Source: Desulfotignum sp. (GTDB lineage: Bacteria > Desulfobacterota > Desulfobacteria > Desulfobacterales > Desulfobacteraceae). Taken from it: 6,739 nucleotides of DNA. This document shows positions 5,828-6,739 of this stretch, piece by piece (within the stretch, counting starts at the first letter, position 1; each line of letters begins with the position of its first letter). The stretch spans positions 1 through 6,739 of the forward strand of contig JAIPDY010000178.1 of assembly GCA_021737445.1 (NCBI GenBank). Direction: 5' to 3'. Below the pieces are notes generated by a model, which was given only the letters and a program-made list of their open reading frames with translations, was not told where the DNA came from and searched no databases. A program made the position numbers and the translations under genes.

Positions 5828-6739
5828 GGCCAGATCTGCTGGCAGCCGGAAAAAAATGAGTTGATATGGTCTGATGAAACATATAAAATATTTGGGCAAT
5901 CACCTGAAACATTCAAAGTGACCGTCGAATCTTTTGAAAAAATGATTCACCCTGATGATTACCAGAAATTTCTTGCAGAAAGAGAGGCTGCGTTAAAGGA
6001 TAACCGGGGTGTCGATTTAGAACACCGTATTGTGTTACCGGACAATCGTGTTCGATGGGTCCACGAAATATCATCGGCTGTAAAAGATGAAACTGATAAA
6101 ATTGTAAAAATCACAGGCACCGTTCAGGATATCACCCAGCGGAAAAAACTCCAGGCACAGCTGACCCAGGCCCAGAAAATGGAATCAGTGGGCCGGCTGG
6201 CCGGGGGTGTGGCCCATGATTTCAACAACATGCTGGGGGTGATTCTGGGGCATGTGGAACTGGCCCTGGAAAAGACCGGGGAAAATTACGAGCTGAATGC
6301 TGACCTGAAAGAGATTCAAACCGCAGCACAGCGCTCGGCAGATCTCACAAAACAGCTGCTGACCTTTGCCAGAAAAGATATCATTTGCCCCAGACGGCTG
6401 GATTTGAACGATACTGTCGAAAGTATGTTGAATATGCTGCGCCGGGTTATCGGCGAAGACATTGATCTGATCTGGAAACCGGGGGCCTCTCTGTGGTCTG
6501 TGAAAATGGACCCGTCCCAGATCGATCAGATCCTTGTCAATCTGTGTGTCAATGCCAGAGATGCCATTGACAGAGTGGGCAGGCTCACCATAGAAACCGG
6601 CAATCATGCACTTGAGGAGAAATTTTGCAGCCGGCACCCGGGTTCCGTCCCCGGTGAATATGTGCTGCTGGCTGTCAGCGACAACGGCGGCGGCATGGAC
6701 AAAAACACCCTGGACAATCTGTTTGAACCGTTTTTCACC
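5828..6739 (+). CDS. PAS-histidine kinase, start unresolved, cut by the window edge (possibly 5'-decayed)
   Basis: An open frame of 304 codons runs to the right edge. It encodes a PAS domain of the PAS_3 type (NELIWSDETYKIFG, then HPDDYQKF, RVRWVHEI and TGTVQDITQRKK). A short coiled-coil linker and HisKA with the phospho-histidine in VAHDFNN (codon 6215-6217) follow, then an HATPase with NLCVNARDA, DNGGGM and FEPFFT at the very end. The core is about 78% identical in protein to the first kinase. An in-frame TAA (5825-5827) lies just before the PAS, and the 17 codons before it (5774-5824) are in the same frame. In-frame starts after the TAA are TTG 5861, GTG 5918 and ATG 5942. None has a good ribosome site, and the last two would remove part of the PAS. 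The gene may therefore be a nonsense-interrupted or 5'-truncated copy, or it may start at the weak TTG 5861. The PAS half is about 39% GC (5881-6120, hand count) against about 55% in the core lines counted. A C-terminal receiver would be expected beyond the window. Confidence 0.8.
6146..6739 (+). repeat. Kinase-core paralogous segment, copy 2
   Basis: This is the counterpart of 1721-2314, in direct orientation and gap-free, truncated by the window edge. Similarity starts sharply in the linker after the PAS domain, at the codons for KLQ. Upstream of that point the two kinases have unrelated PAS domains and linkers of different length. Confidence 0.9.

Noticed and set aside
6185..6637. 150-aa frame on the minus strand at the right end
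   Set aside because: It is the antisense of the second kinase core. A similar shadow exists opposite the first kinase because the two cores are duplicated.

Overview
The window looks like a piece of a chromosome from a Desulfobacter-like sulfate reducer (Desulfobacterota). This is inferred from three things: a long soluble hybrid sensor kinase whose PAS domains carry a cysteine-rich insert of a kind I associate with this group, multi-copy kinases of the 'VAHDFNN' type, and moderate GC. No 16S rRNA or other marker is present, so the taxonomy is tentative. I see no rRNA, tRNA, CRISPR array, insertion sequence or phage gene.

Layout, left to right. (1) 98-427, + strand: a small VapBC-type toxin-antitoxin remnant. 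The VapB-like antitoxin is intact (64 aa), but the VapC reading frame is only 28 codons. It looks like the start of a PIN toxin joined directly to its C-terminal tail. (2) 455-2881, + strand: a complete 808-aa hybrid histidine kinase, PAS-PAS-PAS-HisKA-HATPase-receiver, with no membrane segment. Its first two PAS domains share the same four-cysteine spacing, C-x9-C-x5-C-x2-C. (3) 2905-5715, - strand: a probable two-gene operon. The promoter-proximal gene is a pyridoxal-phosphate decarboxylase/lyase closest in motifs to the sphingosine-1-phosphate lyase branch. 27 bp behind it is a Na+/glutamate symporter-like (GltS/ESS family) transporter. (4) 5828 to the right edge, + strand: a second PAS-histidine kinase, cut by the window end. 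Its kinase core aligns without gaps to the first kinase over 594 bp, but its PAS domain is different and clearly AT-richer, and it has no convincing start codon. An in-frame TAA lies immediately upstream of the PAS.

How the parts fit. The amino-acid metabolism operon (uptake plus PLP-dependent C-C cleavage) sits between two directly repeated sensor kinases. The first kinase is convergent with the operon and the second is divergent from it. The kinases may respond to redox, metal or metabolite signals and one may regulate the operon, but nothing in the sequence demonstrates that. The duplicated kinase core, the mosaic second kinase and the internally deleted toxin all point to a locus shaped by recombination. 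I see no clear new defence or mobile system; the most unusual items are the twin cysteine-PAS sensor, the collapsed vapC and the mosaic, start-less second kinase.
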